In this document: one piece after another, positions 1-8,376 of the stretch | How the letters are laid out: every line of letters begins with the position of its first letter | Numbering within the stretch: position 1 is the stretch's first letter | DNA from: JAXGXJ01 sp963816155 | GTDB taxonomy: Bacteria > Actinomycetota > Thermoleophilia > RBG-16-64-13 | Assembly (NCBI GenBank): GCA_963816155.1 | Contig: CAWFJE010000010.1 | Span: 372,001-436,000, forward strand | DNA: 64,000 nucleotides | Direction of reading: 5' to 3' | Translations under genes and position numbers: made by a program | The notes under the pieces: generated by a model | The model's input: only the letters and a program-made list of their open reading frames with translations | Database searches by the model: none | Told to the model about the DNA's origin: nothing

Positions 1-566
1 GAGTGCGTCTGCGAGGAGGCGTAGGCCACCAGGCTGCCGTCGCAACCCTCGTGGTTGCTGACCAGGCCGGTGGCGCGCTCTCGAGCGGCCAGGATGGCAC
101 ACAGCGTCGAACTGGAGGCGGAGTCCTCGATCACGCCCCCGCCGGCGCCGCGCGAACTGAACTGCTCGGGCAGGTCCAGCATCTCCACGAGCCAGTCCGT
201 CACGTGCGTCTCGAGCTCGGTGTAGGCGGGGCTGTTGATCCACATCATGCCCTGGGCGTTAAGCCCTGAAGACAGGAGATCGCCCAGGATGGAGGCGCCT
301 GAGGTATTGGAGGGGAAGAAAGCGAAGAAGTCGGGTGACTGCCAGTGCGTGATGCCGGGCATGATGATGCCGTCCATGTCGCGCAGCACGGCGTCCATGG
401 ACTCGCCCTCCTCGGGCGGGTGTGGCGGCAGCTGGGCGCGGATGTCGCCGGGCTGCACCTGGGAGAGGACGGGATAACTCTCCACCTCTTCCATGTAGCG
501 GGCAACCCACTCCACGGCGGCGTGGCCCTGCTTCCGGAACTCGTCCGGAGTCATGTGATAGCTCAT
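1..566 (-). CDS. Group II PLP-dependent amino-acid decarboxylase, partial (N-terminal part)
   Basis: About 188 codons read from 566 down to the window edge, where the gene is cut. The translation begins MSYHMTPDEFRKQGHAAVEW and continues with WINSPAYTELETHVTDWL and GGVIEDSASSSTLCAILAAR, the N-terminal pattern of aromatic-L-amino-acid (DOPA, tyrosine, tryptophan or phenylalanine) decarboxylases. These are cytosolic PLP enzymes that release CO2 and an aryl amine. The catalytic lysine lies beyond the window, so the substrate cannot be judged. ATGs at 581 and 575 are alternative starts; 566 is chosen because a GGAATGGAG stretch lies just upstream. It lies 50 bp downstream of the oxidoreductase gene ending at 617 and may share its transcript. 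The family is confident, the substrate unknown. Confidence 0.85.
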   Translation of the reverse strand, partial: MSYHMTPDEFRKQGHAAVEWVARYMEEVESYPVLSQVQPGDIRAQLPPHPPEEGESMDAVLRDMDGIIMPGITHWQSPDFFAFFPSNTSGASILGDLLSSGLNAQGMMWINSPAYTELETHVTDWLVEMLDLPEQFSSRGAGGGVIEDSASSSTLCAILAARERATGLVSNHEGCDGSLVAYASSQTH

Positions 567-616
567 GGGCTCCATTCCCATCTAGAGCGACAACGGCCCG
601 TGCTGGCCGTGAGGCA

Positions 617-2752
617 CTACGTGGCGACCAGGATGGGCCGGTGACAGCGCAGGCAGCGGTCGGCCTCAGCGGTCACCTGAGCCAGCGTGTAGCCCAACTC
701 CACCGCCTCGAAGGTCGTAACGCGATAGTCGATGGGCAGGACCGGCATCTTCTCCCGCTTGCCGTAGTCCACCTCGGGCGCCAGCGGGTAGACACTCTTC
801 TGTGCTCCCAGGAACATGGCCAGCCGCTTGGTCTTGTCCTCGAGGTCCTCGACCACCGGCTCGCCGCGCAGGTACTTGTCGATGTACTTGGCCGCCGTCT
901 TGCCGGCGTTGATGGCCTCGATGATGGTCCCTCCGCCGCTCACGGCGTCGCCGCCCACGAAGAGGCCGGGCTTGCTGGTCTGGAGCGTATGGGAGTCGAC
1001 CTCCATATAGCCATATTTGTTCATGGAGATGGACTCGTCGCCGGCGAAGGGGTCGAAGTCGGGCTTCTGCCCCACGGCGGCGATGATGCTGTCGGCCTGG
1101 AGCACGAAGGGAGCCATGTCGGCAGGCACGGGTCGGCGCCGGCCGCTCTCGTCGGGCTCGCCCAGTTCCATCTGCTGACAGACGAGACCCTCCACCCCAC
1201 CGTCGTCACCGCGACATTCGAGCGGCGTGGCCAGGTAGAGGAACTCCACGCCCTCCTCCTCGGCTTCCTCTATCTCCCAGACGTTGGCCGGCATCTCGTT
1301 GCGCGTACGGCGGTAGACCACCCGTACCTCCTTGGCACCCAGGCGGACGGCGGTGCGGGCAGCGTCCATGGCGGAGTTACCGCCTCCCAGGACCAGCACC
1401 TTGTCGCCGATGTCGACCTTCTCCCCCAGGGCCACCCTGCGCAGGAACTCGATGGCGTCCATGGAACCGGGCAGGTCTTCGCCGGGGATGCCCAGCGGAC
1501 GGCCCAAGTGCGCGCCGATACTGGCGAAGGTGGCCTTGAAGCCCATTCCCTCCAGGTCGGCGAACTGGAAGTCGCGGCCCAGCCGGGTGTTGTAGCGGAT
1601 CTCGGCGCCTTCTTCTTCGATAAGCTCGGCCTCGCGGTGGATGACGTGACGAGGCAGGCGATACTCGGGGATGCCCACGTGGACCATGCCACCCGGGACG
1701 GGCAGATCTTCGAAGATGACCGGCTTGTAGCCCCGGCGGGCCAGGAAGTAGGCCGCGGACAGCCCCGCGGGACCGGCACCGATGATGGCCACCTGGTCGG
1801 GCTCGGCCGAGGAGTCGGCGGCAGCCGGTGCGCCGGCTTCGGCCGCGGGCTCAGCGACCGGCGCGGCGGGCGCCCCGAGGGGGCGCTGGCTCTCCTGGGC
1901 GGTGACCAACTCGCTCACCTCGTGCGGTCCCCCGGCGATGAGTCCCGGGCCGCCTGCGGCGGCCACCGTCTCCGCGTCTCCCCCGTGGGTCGGCGCCGCC
2001 ATGCAGCCGGAGGCGCAGAGGTCGTCGGCCAGACCCTCAGCCCGATCGGCGCACCAGCGCTTGATGTTGTTGATGGCGATGGGATGACCCGTGGGAGCCA
2101 GTGTGCAGTTGGTCTCGCAGGGATGCGGGCACGTGCGCCCGATGATGGCCGGCAGAGGGTTGTCGCGCTTGACGATGGTGCTGGCCAGGTGCGGATGCTC
2201 CTCCAGCCCCTGGAAGATGTAGGCGGGGATATCGACCGTGGAAGGACAGGTGGAGCGACAGGGCGCGGTCACCCAGCCATAGGTTTGGAAGGACGCACAG
2301 GTGGCGCCGGCGGCATGCTCCGCGAAGTGGGCCTCTCCCTGTTCAAGGAGTGCCAGCATGGGGTCGCGGATGGTGTTGGCGATGCCGCACCAGGCCGACT
2401 CCTCGATACACTCCACCAGGTTGCGGACCTTATCCATCGTGGTGTCGTCACCCTTACCGGCGGCCAGCAACTCCAGTTGCTCGCGCAGGATGTCCACCCC
2501 GATGCGACAGGGCCCACAACGGCCGCACGATTCCTCCTGTATGAGAGCCAGATAGCGCCGCGCCAATTCCACCGCGCATACGTCGCCCTTGAGGATCACT
2601 CCCCGCCACGACACCACAGCCGCGATATCGGCCATGTCGGGCTGCTCAAGCCGGGCGAGCACCTGCTCGGGCTCGGGGCCCTGGTATCGATCGGAAAGGG
2701 CCGCGACCGGCCCGTTGTTCAGTGCCAGCTCTGGCGCCTCAGGCGTTCCCAC
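617..2752 (-). CDS. NuoF-type 4Fe-4S domain fused to a GltD-like FAD/NAD(P) oxidoreductase
   Basis: A flavo-iron-sulfur protein of about 711 residues. Residues about 50-150 match the C-terminal Fe-S domain of NuoF/HydB subunits: ESCGRCGPC near 75-83 with a fourth cysteine in AWCGIA near 122. Residues about 165-255 are the Cys-rich GltD/DPD domain (CRSTCPSTVDIPAYI, GRTCPHPCETNC). An Ala/Pro-rich linker of about 60 residues follows, then a GltD-like module with an FAD site (IIGAGPAGL, about 326) and a second dinucleotide site (VLGGGNSAMDAA, about 458), ending with GLFVGGDAVSGGGT. It lacks the NuoF FMN/NADH domain. Such fusions pass electrons between NAD(P)H and ferredoxin or a partner enzyme; the partner here is unknown. 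GTG at 2752 follows AAGGAGG at good spacing; TTG at 2755 is the alternative. No glutamate synthase large subunit is adjacent; an FMN GltB-like gene lies 12 kb away. Confidence 0.85.
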   Translation of the reverse strand: MGTPEAPELALNNGPVAALSDRYQGPEPEQVLARLEQPDMADIAAVVSWRGVILKGDVCAVELARRYLALIQEESCGRCGPCRIGVDILREQLELLAAGKGDDTTMDKVRNLVECIEESAWCGIANTIRDPMLALLEQGEAHFAEHAAGATCASFQTYGWVTAPCRSTCPSTVDIPAYIFQGLEEHPHLASTIVKRDNPLPAIIGRTCPHPCETNCTLAPTGHPIAINNIKRWCADRAEGLADDLCASGCMAAPTHGGDAETVAAAGGPGLIAGGPHEVSELVTAQESQRPLGAPAAPVAEPAAEAGAPAAADSSAEPDQVAIIGAGPAGLSAAYFLARRGYKPVIFEDLPVPGGMVHVGIPEYRLPRHVIHREAELIEEEGAEIRYNTRLGRDFQFADLEGMGFKATFASIGAHLGRPLGIPGEDLPGSMDAIEFLRRVALGEKVDIGDKVLVLGGGNSAMDAARTAVRLGAKEVRVVYRRTRNEMPANVWEIEEAEEEGVEFLYLATPLECRGDDGGVEGLVCQQMELGEPDESGRRRPVPADMAPFVLQADSIIAAVGQKPDFDPFAGDESISMNKYGYMEVDSHTLQTSKPGLFVGGDAVSGGGTIIEAINAGKTAAKYIDKYLRGEPVVEDLEDKTKRLAMFLGAQKSVYPLAPEVDYGKREKMPVLPIDYRVTTFEAVELGYTLAQVTAEADRCLRCHRPILVAT

Positions 2753-2971
2753 CAAAAGCCTCCTTCTTACGGCCTACAAGCCCACCCCACAACACGGGGC
2801 GAACAGACATCTCGCCCCCGGAAACTCGATGATAGCGCATCGACCGCGAAGGGTCGCCGCCTTTCACCGCCGCCCGTCATGGCCGGCGCGACGCATGGGA
2901 GCGGAGCGGCGCTCCGCGGCCGCCGCGGGTATGCTGACAGTAGAGGCAAGATCGACACGGAGGTCCTGGCA

Positions 2972-3373
2972 ATGACCGTGCAGACGTGCAGCACCACGTT
3001 CGTGACCGAGAACGTGGCCGACGCCCGGCGCTTCTACGGGGAGCACTTCGGCGCGCGGGCCACCTTCGACTGCGGGTGGTATGTAGTCCTGCGCCTGGGC
3101 GACACCGCCGGCTCGCCGGAGGTGTGTTTCATGGAGGCGCGCGAAGGGTCGCCGCCCTTCGCCGCCGGTGCGACGCTCAACCTGCGGGTGGATGATGTGG
3201 ACGGACTCCACGGGCGCGTCGTCGCTGCCGGCCTTCAGCCGACCACCCCGCTGGGCGACCATCCCTGGGGCGACCGCGGCTTCGGAGTAGCGGACCCCTG
3301 CGGGGTGATCGTGTACTGCTACGAGGACATCGAACCCGCCCCCGAGTTCCGGCAGTACTTCCTGGAGGTCTGA
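2972..3373 (+). CDS. VOC/glyoxalase-fold family protein
   Basis: A 133-residue single-domain protein. It starts MTVQTCSTTFVTENVADARR and includes FYGEHFGARATFDCGWYVVLRL and a C-terminal GFGVADPCGVIVYCYEDI, the beta-alpha-beta-beta-beta pattern of vicinal-oxygen-chelate proteins such as glyoxalase, bleomycin-resistance and extradiol dioxygenase-like proteins. The end WGDRGFGVADPCG matches the usual metal-side strand, although a complete His/Glu metal set is not obvious. The ATG follows GGAGG at about 8 nt. It is divergent from the oxidoreductase at 617-2752. The length is typical for a single-repeat VOC protein, which would dimerise. Its substrate cannot be inferred from context. Confidence 0.85.
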   Translation: MTVQTCSTTFVTENVADARRFYGEHFGARATFDCGWYVVLRLGDTAGSPEVCFMEAREGSPPFAAGATLNLRVDDVDGLHGRVVAAGLQPTTPLGDHPWGDRGFGVADPCGVIVYCYEDIEPAPEFRQYFLEV

Positions 3374-3475
3374 GAGCGGCCCGGGCGAGCGATCGGAGAG
3401 GCGCCTGCCTCGACCGAGACCGGGGGTGCAGGGCGCGCTACAATCGACGAAGGGACGAGAGCGAAGGGAGTCGGC

Positions 3476-3967
3476 ATGGAGAGGCTGTGGGCACCGTGGC
3501 GGTTGCAGTACGTGGGCAGCGACAAGCCCCAAGGGTGCATCTTCTGCGACAAACCACTGCTGGGTGACGACCACGCCGCCCACATCGTCCACAGGGGCAC
3601 GCACGCTTTCGTGATGCTTAACGCTTATCCCTATAACAACGGTCACGTGATGATCGCCCCGTACGCGCACGTGGCGTGTCTCGAAGATCTGCCTCCCGAG
3701 ACCGCGCACGAGATCATGGAACTGGCCCAACTCGGTGCCCGCGCGCTCAAGACGGCCTTCAGCCCCAACGGCATCAACGTCGGCTTCAACCTGGGAGCGG
3801 CCGCGGGAGCCGGCATCGCCGATCACATCCACATGCACATGGTGCCGCGCTGGTCGGGCGACACCAACTTCATGCCCGTGCTGACGGACGTGCGCGTCAT
3901 CCCCCAGTCGCTGGAAGAGTCGTACCGGGTGTTGAGCGCGGCCTTCGCGGAGTTGGCGGCAGGCTGA
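3476..3967 (+). CDS. HIT family nucleotide hydrolase/phosphorylase
   Basis: A 163-residue histidine-triad protein. The zinc-like motif CIFC lies near residue 21, the core strand NAYPYNNGHVMIAPY at about 50-64, and the catalytic triad HIHMHMVPRW near residue 120. This architecture (MERLWAPWRLQYV start, CxxC, HIT) is that of the actinobacterial Ap4A phosphorylase/HIT group typified by mycobacterial Rv2613c. The predicted role is cytosolic cleavage of dinucleoside polyphosphates or other nucleotide conjugates. The upstream gap of about 100 bp from the VOC gene could hold its own promoter. Its length is normal and no damage is visible. Confidence 0.92.
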   Translation: MERLWAPWRLQYVGSDKPQGCIFCDKPLLGDDHAAHIVHRGTHAFVMLNAYPYNNGHVMIAPYAHVACLEDLPPETAHEIMELAQLGARALKTAFSPNGINVGFNLGAAAGAGIADHIHMHMVPRWSGDTNFMPVLTDVRVIPQSLEESYRVLSAAFAELAAG

Positions 3968-4074
3968 CGAACGGGGAGTCCCCGCCGGGACGGGATACCC
4001 CCGCCGCCGACGCCGCCGCGGCTCCCCGCCGCTGCCTGGCGCTCTCCGCTTCTCTCGTAGGCCTGGCGCCGGCT

Positions 4075-5043
4075 TCAGTCTCCCGCGCGCTCCAGCCGCA
4101 TCAACTCGTGCAGCGCCCTCTTGCCCACGTCGAGTTGGGCGTCGGTGGGCTCGGTGGTGGTGAAGCGTTTCTGCACCGTGCGACCGGGCAGCAACATCAG
4201 TCGAGAGACCGTGGAATCGCCGTGCGTGGTGGCCCAGCGCAGGGCTTCGATGGCGATGCCCAGGCTGGCGGCTCCGGCCAGGGCTGAGGCCGCGGGCGAC
4301 TTCTCCCCCGTGCGTCCACGCGCCAGCAGGTTGGTGGCCACGGTGGCCAGCAGGTAAGGACCGATGAGGTTGCTGCCGCAGCGATCGTGCTCTTTCGCGG
4401 CGGCCTTCATGCTGGCGGCGTCGCGGGCCGAGGCGCCGGGGACCCCAGAGGCCGACTTGCGCCCGGCGCCGCCCGCCACGGCGGTGACTGCAGCCGCGGC
4501 CGCTTCCAGACCGCCGATCACCTTGTGCTCGGCCCCGTGATACCCGGACACCGACGACTTCCTGACCACCAGCGCAGCTGGGACGAAGGCCGCCAAAGCG
4601 CCGCCGGCCTCTTGGATGAACGCCGATTTGGGCGCCACCGCTTTGACCGCGGCGGTGGCCGTGAAGGCGGCCACGAGAGCGGCAAGGACCCGGCCGCCCT
4701 GTATGGGCAGTTGGGCTTCTGGGAGCTTCATCTTCACTTGGGCCAGCACCAGAAGGGTCTCCCCGAAGCGGCCCAGACCGCGCAGCAACGGCACCCCTCC
4801 CGTACTGCTCACCCCGCCCCCGCCCACGGGCAGGTGCGGCTTGCGGCCCGAGGCACCGACGATCTTGCCGCCGGCTCCTCTGACGGCCGCCCCCCAGTAC
4901 CGCTCCGATACCAAGATGAGGCCGTTGCTCAGAGCTATGCCCCCCATGCGCGGGAGAGGCGTGTGAGGCGAGGCGCCCCCGGCCCCGGCCGGGGCCGGGG
5001 GCGCCCCCACCGGTGTCCCACTCGGCCTGTCTGCTGCTGTCAT
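4075..5043 (-). CDS. DUF1385 family membrane-associated protein
   Basis: A 322-residue protein, very rich in Ala and Gly. DUF1385 hallmarks are present: YHGAEHKVIGG in the middle, HDRCGSNLIGPYLL later, and the C-terminal signature LLPGRTVQKRFTTTEPTDAQ followed by LDVGKRALHELM. The family (YqhQ-like) is described as a predicted metal-dependent membrane protein with His/Glu and Cys ligands; its function is not established. Hydrophobic stretches around the HGAEHK and CGSNLIGPYLL segments fit membrane association. The start at 5043 is chosen because GGAGGAGG lies 4-5 nt upstream; an in-frame ATG at 5106 would add 21 residues of low complexity. The N-terminal 60 residues are low-complexity Pro/Ala/Gly and unusual for the family. 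Confidence 0.82.
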   Translation of the reverse strand: MTAADRPSGTPVGAPPAPAGAGGASPHTPLPRMGGIALSNGLILVSERYWGAAVRGAGGKIVGASGRKPHLPVGGGGVSSTGGVPLLRGLGRFGETLLVLAQVKMKLPEAQLPIQGGRVLAALVAAFTATAAVKAVAPKSAFIQEAGGALAAFVPAALVVRKSSVSGYHGAEHKVIGGLEAAAAAVTAVAGGAGRKSASGVPGASARDAASMKAAAKEHDRCGSNLIGPYLLATVATNLLARGRTGEKSPAASALAGAASLGIAIEALRWATTHGDSTVSRLMLLPGRTVQKRFTTTEPTDAQLDVGKRALHELMRLERAGD

Positions 5044-5160
5044 GGTGCCTCCTCCATCTTCGGCTGCGCCCGTGGTCAGGGCCGCGACCGTTGGTTCACT
5101 ATTCATGCGCCGGTGCGCGCCTGCGCCCTGCGTGACGCCCTGCGCCCTGCACCCTGCGTC

Positions 5161-6543
5161 CTACAGTATGCCCCGCCGGCCCCGTTCCGTGCGACCCGCG
5201 CCGTCCAGGTCGAGACCCTCACCGGCCGCAGCCACGTCTCCAAGCAAAGCCCCCTCAGGGATGACGAGGTCACCCCCGGCCAAAGCCAGTTCCTCTGCCA
5301 GCGCCCGTGCCTGCACCCTCCGCGCTCCTTCTTCGGTAGCCGCCAGCCAGACCGTGCGCGTCCTGCGGGCGGTCGCCGCCCGGTGGGGCAGATAGATGAG
5401 TAGCGTCAACGCGATCGCCGCCACGCCCGCCACCACGAACAGGCGGGTGATGCCCAGCTCCGCTCCCAGGATCCCGCCCAGGAGCAGTCCCACCGTGGCG
5501 CCTATCTGGCCGAAGCCGGCCCTGATGGCGATCAGTCGGCCCTTGCGCGCCTGGTCGGGTATCTCCTGGAACATGGTCATGGAGGGAACGAAGGTGCCCA
5601 CGTTGAGCGCCCCAGTCAGTCCCAGCAGCACCCCACTCAGCGCGAACCAGGGACTGAAGCCCACGGCCATCAAGCACACACCTATGAGCACCATGGCCCC
5701 GGCCACGTAGCGGTTCTTGTCCCCTCGCAGACGCATGCGACTGATGGCCAGCCCACCGACGATCAGGCCCGCGGCCATGGCCACCTCCAGGGCCGCCAGT
5801 CCGGGCGCGCCCTGGTCGAAGACCTCCAGAGCCAGGCCGTAGGTGTTGGGGACGGTCATCATGATGGCTCCGGCCGCCAACACGGCCAGCAGCAGGTTGG
5901 TGCGCAGCAGGGGACGTCTCCAGATGTGGCCCACCACCCAGGGCGCGTCGGCCAGCAGGGCCGTGAGCTTGAGCGGCGGCCCTGTGCGCGGCAGCGCCCG
6001 CGGCAACCCCACCAGGAGCAGGGCCGAAAGGAGATAGCTGCCGGCATCGATGGCGAAGGTGAGCGAGTAGCCGATGTAGGTCACCAGCACTCCACCCGCC
6101 AGATAGCCGAGAAGCTCGGCCCCATCGCGAGAGACGCTCAGGTAGGAGTTGGCCCGCACCAGGTACTCCTTCGGGGCCAGATCTCCCACCAGCTTGATCT
6201 GTCCGGGATTGAACAGAGAGGACAGGATGCCCATGAGAACCGCCACCAGGTAGATCAGCCCTACCGCCTGCTGGGCAAGGAGGGGCAGGAGGAAGATGAA
6301 CACCGCCCGGCCCAGATCGGCCAACACCATGATGCTCTTGGCGCTGAAGCGGTCGAGGAGGGCCCCGCCCACGAAGCTCATGACCACCAGGGGGAAGGTG
6401 CTCACGGCCATGATGGCGCCCATGTGCAGCACCGAGCCCGTCAGCTCGTAGACCATGAAGGCAAGGGCGATGGTCGAGACCGAGGTCCCGAGGCTGGAAA
6501 GGGCTTGGGCGGCGAGTATCCGCCCCAGCACGCGAAGATGCAT
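5161..6543 (-). CDS. MFS transporter, EntS/MDR-like 12-TM exporter
   Basis: A 460-residue integral membrane protein. About twelve hydrophobic segments run from residue 8 (LGRILAAQALSSLGTSVSTI) to about 390, with the MFS loop signature GGALLDRFSAKSIMVLADL between helices 2 and 3. The pattern is that of the MFS_3/enterobactin-exporter group that moves small molecules by proton antiport. A cytoplasmic C-terminal tail of about 70 residues after the last helix, rich in Arg, Ala and Glu, is longer than usual. The start ATG at 6543 is close behind AGGGGGAAG. The gene stands between DUF1385 and the MITE-bearing gap, with no substrate hint from neighbours. Confidence 0.85.
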   Translation of the reverse strand: MHLRVLGRILAAQALSSLGTSVSTIALAFMVYELTGSVLHMGAIMAVSTFPLVVMSFVGGALLDRFSAKSIMVLADLGRAVFIFLLPLLAQQAVGLIYLVAVLMGILSSLFNPGQIKLVGDLAPKEYLVRANSYLSVSRDGAELLGYLAGGVLVTYIGYSLTFAIDAGSYLLSALLLVGLPRALPRTGPPLKLTALLADAPWVVGHIWRRPLLRTNLLLAVLAAGAIMMTVPNTYGLALEVFDQGAPGLAALEVAMAAGLIVGGLAISRMRLRGDKNRYVAGAMVLIGVCLMAVGFSPWFALSGVLLGLTGALNVGTFVPSMTMFQEIPDQARKGRLIAIRAGFGQIGATVGLLLGGILGAELGITRLFVVAGVAAIALTLLIYLPHRAATARRTRTVWLAATEEGARRVQARALAEELALAGGDLVIPEGALLGDVAAAGEGLDLDGAGRTERGRRGIL

Positions 6544-6742
6544 CTTCCCCCTGCCGCACTGTCATGGCCGAGCCGCCCTCAGGCTACCATGCCCCGGCCG
6601 CGTGGCTACGACGTCGTGGCCGGACCGTCCACCGGACCCTCCGCCCACAACATGATTGATTTCGCCCGCGACGGCGGGAATCCTGGAGTACGAAGCGTTC
6701 CGGCAGCTCCGGCAGTCCGCCCCGCGCCCGGCCGGCCCGCGC

Positions 6743-6909
6743 TAGGAGGCTGCTGAACAATGACGCTTCGCTGCATGAGTGCGCCGGCCGCGGGCGAGAC
6801 AAGGAGGCAGGAAGCGCGAATAGCAGCGCTATTTGCGCGACCGACGACGAAGTATCGCCCCGGAAGGTGCGCCCAGGCGGCCGAGGCTTCGCTGTTCAGC
6901 AGCCTATTA
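6743..6909. mobile_element. MITE-like inverted-repeat element
   Basis: Two perfect 13-bp arms, AGGCTGCTGAACA at 6747-6759 and TGTTCAGCAGCCT at 6893-6905, face each other. The interior (about 133 bp) has no plausible gene but contains a near-perfect central hairpin at 6814-6839 (GCGCGAATAGC / GCTATTTGCGC with one G-T-type mismatch). Terminal repeats plus an internal stem and no transposase fit a miniature inverted-repeat element mobilised in trans. The right end directly abuts the stop codon of the HD-GYP gene (TAA at 6907-6909), so the element may also supply its 3' end or terminator. The rest of the gap, 6544-6742, shows nothing recognisable. Confidence 0.6.
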
Positions 6910-8376
6910 GACCGCCACCCCGGCCATATCCTTATCCGGGTCCGAGGCCACGTCCTGCTCGCCCTCGCCTTCATCCGGCAGGTCGCGCATGAACTTGACC
7001 TTCTGGAACTCCAACCTGAAGTCGGCCTGTTCACCACGCTGATAGGACTCGTCGTGGCGCGCCAGCATGTCGAGGAAGCGGTCCACCAGCTGGGGATCGA
7101 ACTGCGTGCCCCGGTGGATCTCCAGTTGCTCCTTGGCCACCTGCAGCGGCAGTTTCTTGCGGTAGGGACGGTCGGACATCATGGCCGAGTAGGCGTCGGC
7201 CACCCCGATGATGCGGCTGATGAAGGGAATGTCATTCCCCGCCGCCCCCATTGGGTAGCCGCCGCCGTCGTAGCGCTCGTGATGATAGAGCACCACCTGG
7301 GCCACCTCGCGGAAGTCGTCTATGGCGCCCAGGATCTCCGAACCCTTGCGCGAGTGGGTGGCGATGATGGCGCGGTCGATCTCGTCCAGGGAGCCGTTGC
7401 CCTTGAGCACCCGGTCGGGGATGCCTATCTTGCCCACGTCGTGCATGAGGCCGGCCAGATGCGTGAGCTCCACCTCGTGCTCGCTTAGCCCCATGTCGGC
7501 GGCCAGCGCCGTTGCCCACTGAGCCACGGCCGCGGAGTGCCCGGCCGTGTAGTCGTCCTTGGCGTCGAGGGAACTCACCAACGCCGCTATGGCCTGCATG
7601 GCCAGGCGCTCGTTGCGCAGAGCCAGACGTCTGTTCTCCTGGACCTGCGTGCGCAGGTTGGAATAGGAACGGAAGGAGAAGATGAGCCCCAGAACCGGGA
7701 GCAGGAGCAGGAGGAAGGTGACGATCGATTCGCTGCGGTTGAAGATCCAGATAAGCCCCACACTCACGGTGAGGAAGAAGAGATGGTAGGGGAGGAAGGG
7801 CTGGAAGCCTTCCCGCCAGAAGGCAGCTGGGCCATAGGTCCCGCGCAGGGCAGCAACTGGGACAAACAAGACGTAGTTCATCAGCTGGAACGCTACGCCC
7901 GCGGCTATCCCCCCAATGACCAGGACCTCTGCGCTAGCGCCCAGATAGTGGGGAAAGACCCAGTAGATGAGGCCGGCAAAACCCGCTTCGAGCCCCGCGG
8001 CAGCCGAAAAACACAGGTTGCGGCTCCATTGTCCCCGCCGAAGATGAACCACCTGCGCCAGCACGGCAATTGTGAGACTCGCAAGAGGTCCAAGCAGCGC
8101 GGCGCTGAGAAAATAGGCCAGAAAGCTGGCAGACACCTCTAGCCGCCCAATCAGGATCCTGGCCTTCTCTGCCGAGATTGCGAGAGCTAGGAAGAAGAAG
8201 AACTGCCAAAGGGAGATGTGGGGATAGACCAGAGGTACCAGACCCAGCGCCAAAGACAATGACAGGGTTAACACCGAGAGCGCGAGCATAGCTACGTATA
8301 GCCCAAGCAGAGACGCCCTCCGCTCAGGGGACGCCGCACTGCTTGGGCCGAGGTAGATGACGCTATTCCCACTCAT
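6907..8376 (-). CDS. Membrane-anchored HD-GYP domain protein (c-di-GMP phosphodiesterase)
   Basis: A 489-residue sensor protein. Residues about 20-245 contain six to eight hydrophobic segments (a MASE-like membrane sensor); a short helical linker follows, then the HD-GYP domain at about 260-430. The catalytic signature HLAGLMHDVGKIGIPD and the HHERYDGGGYP motif are both complete, so phosphodiesterase activity is expected. The tail of about 50 residues is acidic (DEGEGEQDVASDPDKD). Family knowledge: HD-GYP enzymes hydrolyse cyclic di-GMP to GMP or pGpG. A GGDEF synthase at 18.6 kb could provide the opposing activity. No clear Shine-Dalgarno precedes the ATG at 8376. The 3' end touches the MITE-like repeat. 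Confidence 0.9.
   Translation of the reverse strand: MSGNSVIYLGPSSAASPERRASLLGLYVAMLALSVLTLSLSLALGLVPLVYPHISLWQFFFFLALAISAEKARILIGRLEVSASFLAYFLSAALLGPLASLTIAVLAQVVHLRRGQWSRNLCFSAAAGLEAGFAGLIYWVFPHYLGASAEVLVIGGIAAGVAFQLMNYVLFVPVAALRGTYGPAAFWREGFQPFLPYHLFFLTVSVGLIWIFNRSESIVTFLLLLLPVLGLIFSFRSYSNLRTQVQENRRLALRNERLAMQAIAALVSSLDAKDDYTAGHSAAVAQWATALAADMGLSEHEVELTHLAGLMHDVGKIGIPDRVLKGNGSLDEIDRAIIATHSRKGSEILGAIDDFREVAQVVLYHHERYDGGGYPMGAAGNDIPFISRIIGVADAYSAMMSDRPYRKKLPLQVAKEQLEIHRGTQFDPQLVDRFLDMLARHDESYQRGEQADFRLEFQKVKFMRDLPDEGEGEQDVASDPDKDMAGVAV

Noticed and set aside
422..3373. Long plus-strand open frame of 983 codons
   Set aside because: It is antisense to the NuoF/GltD gene; only its last 133 codons (the VOC protein) show family sequence, with their own ribosome site at 2959-2964.
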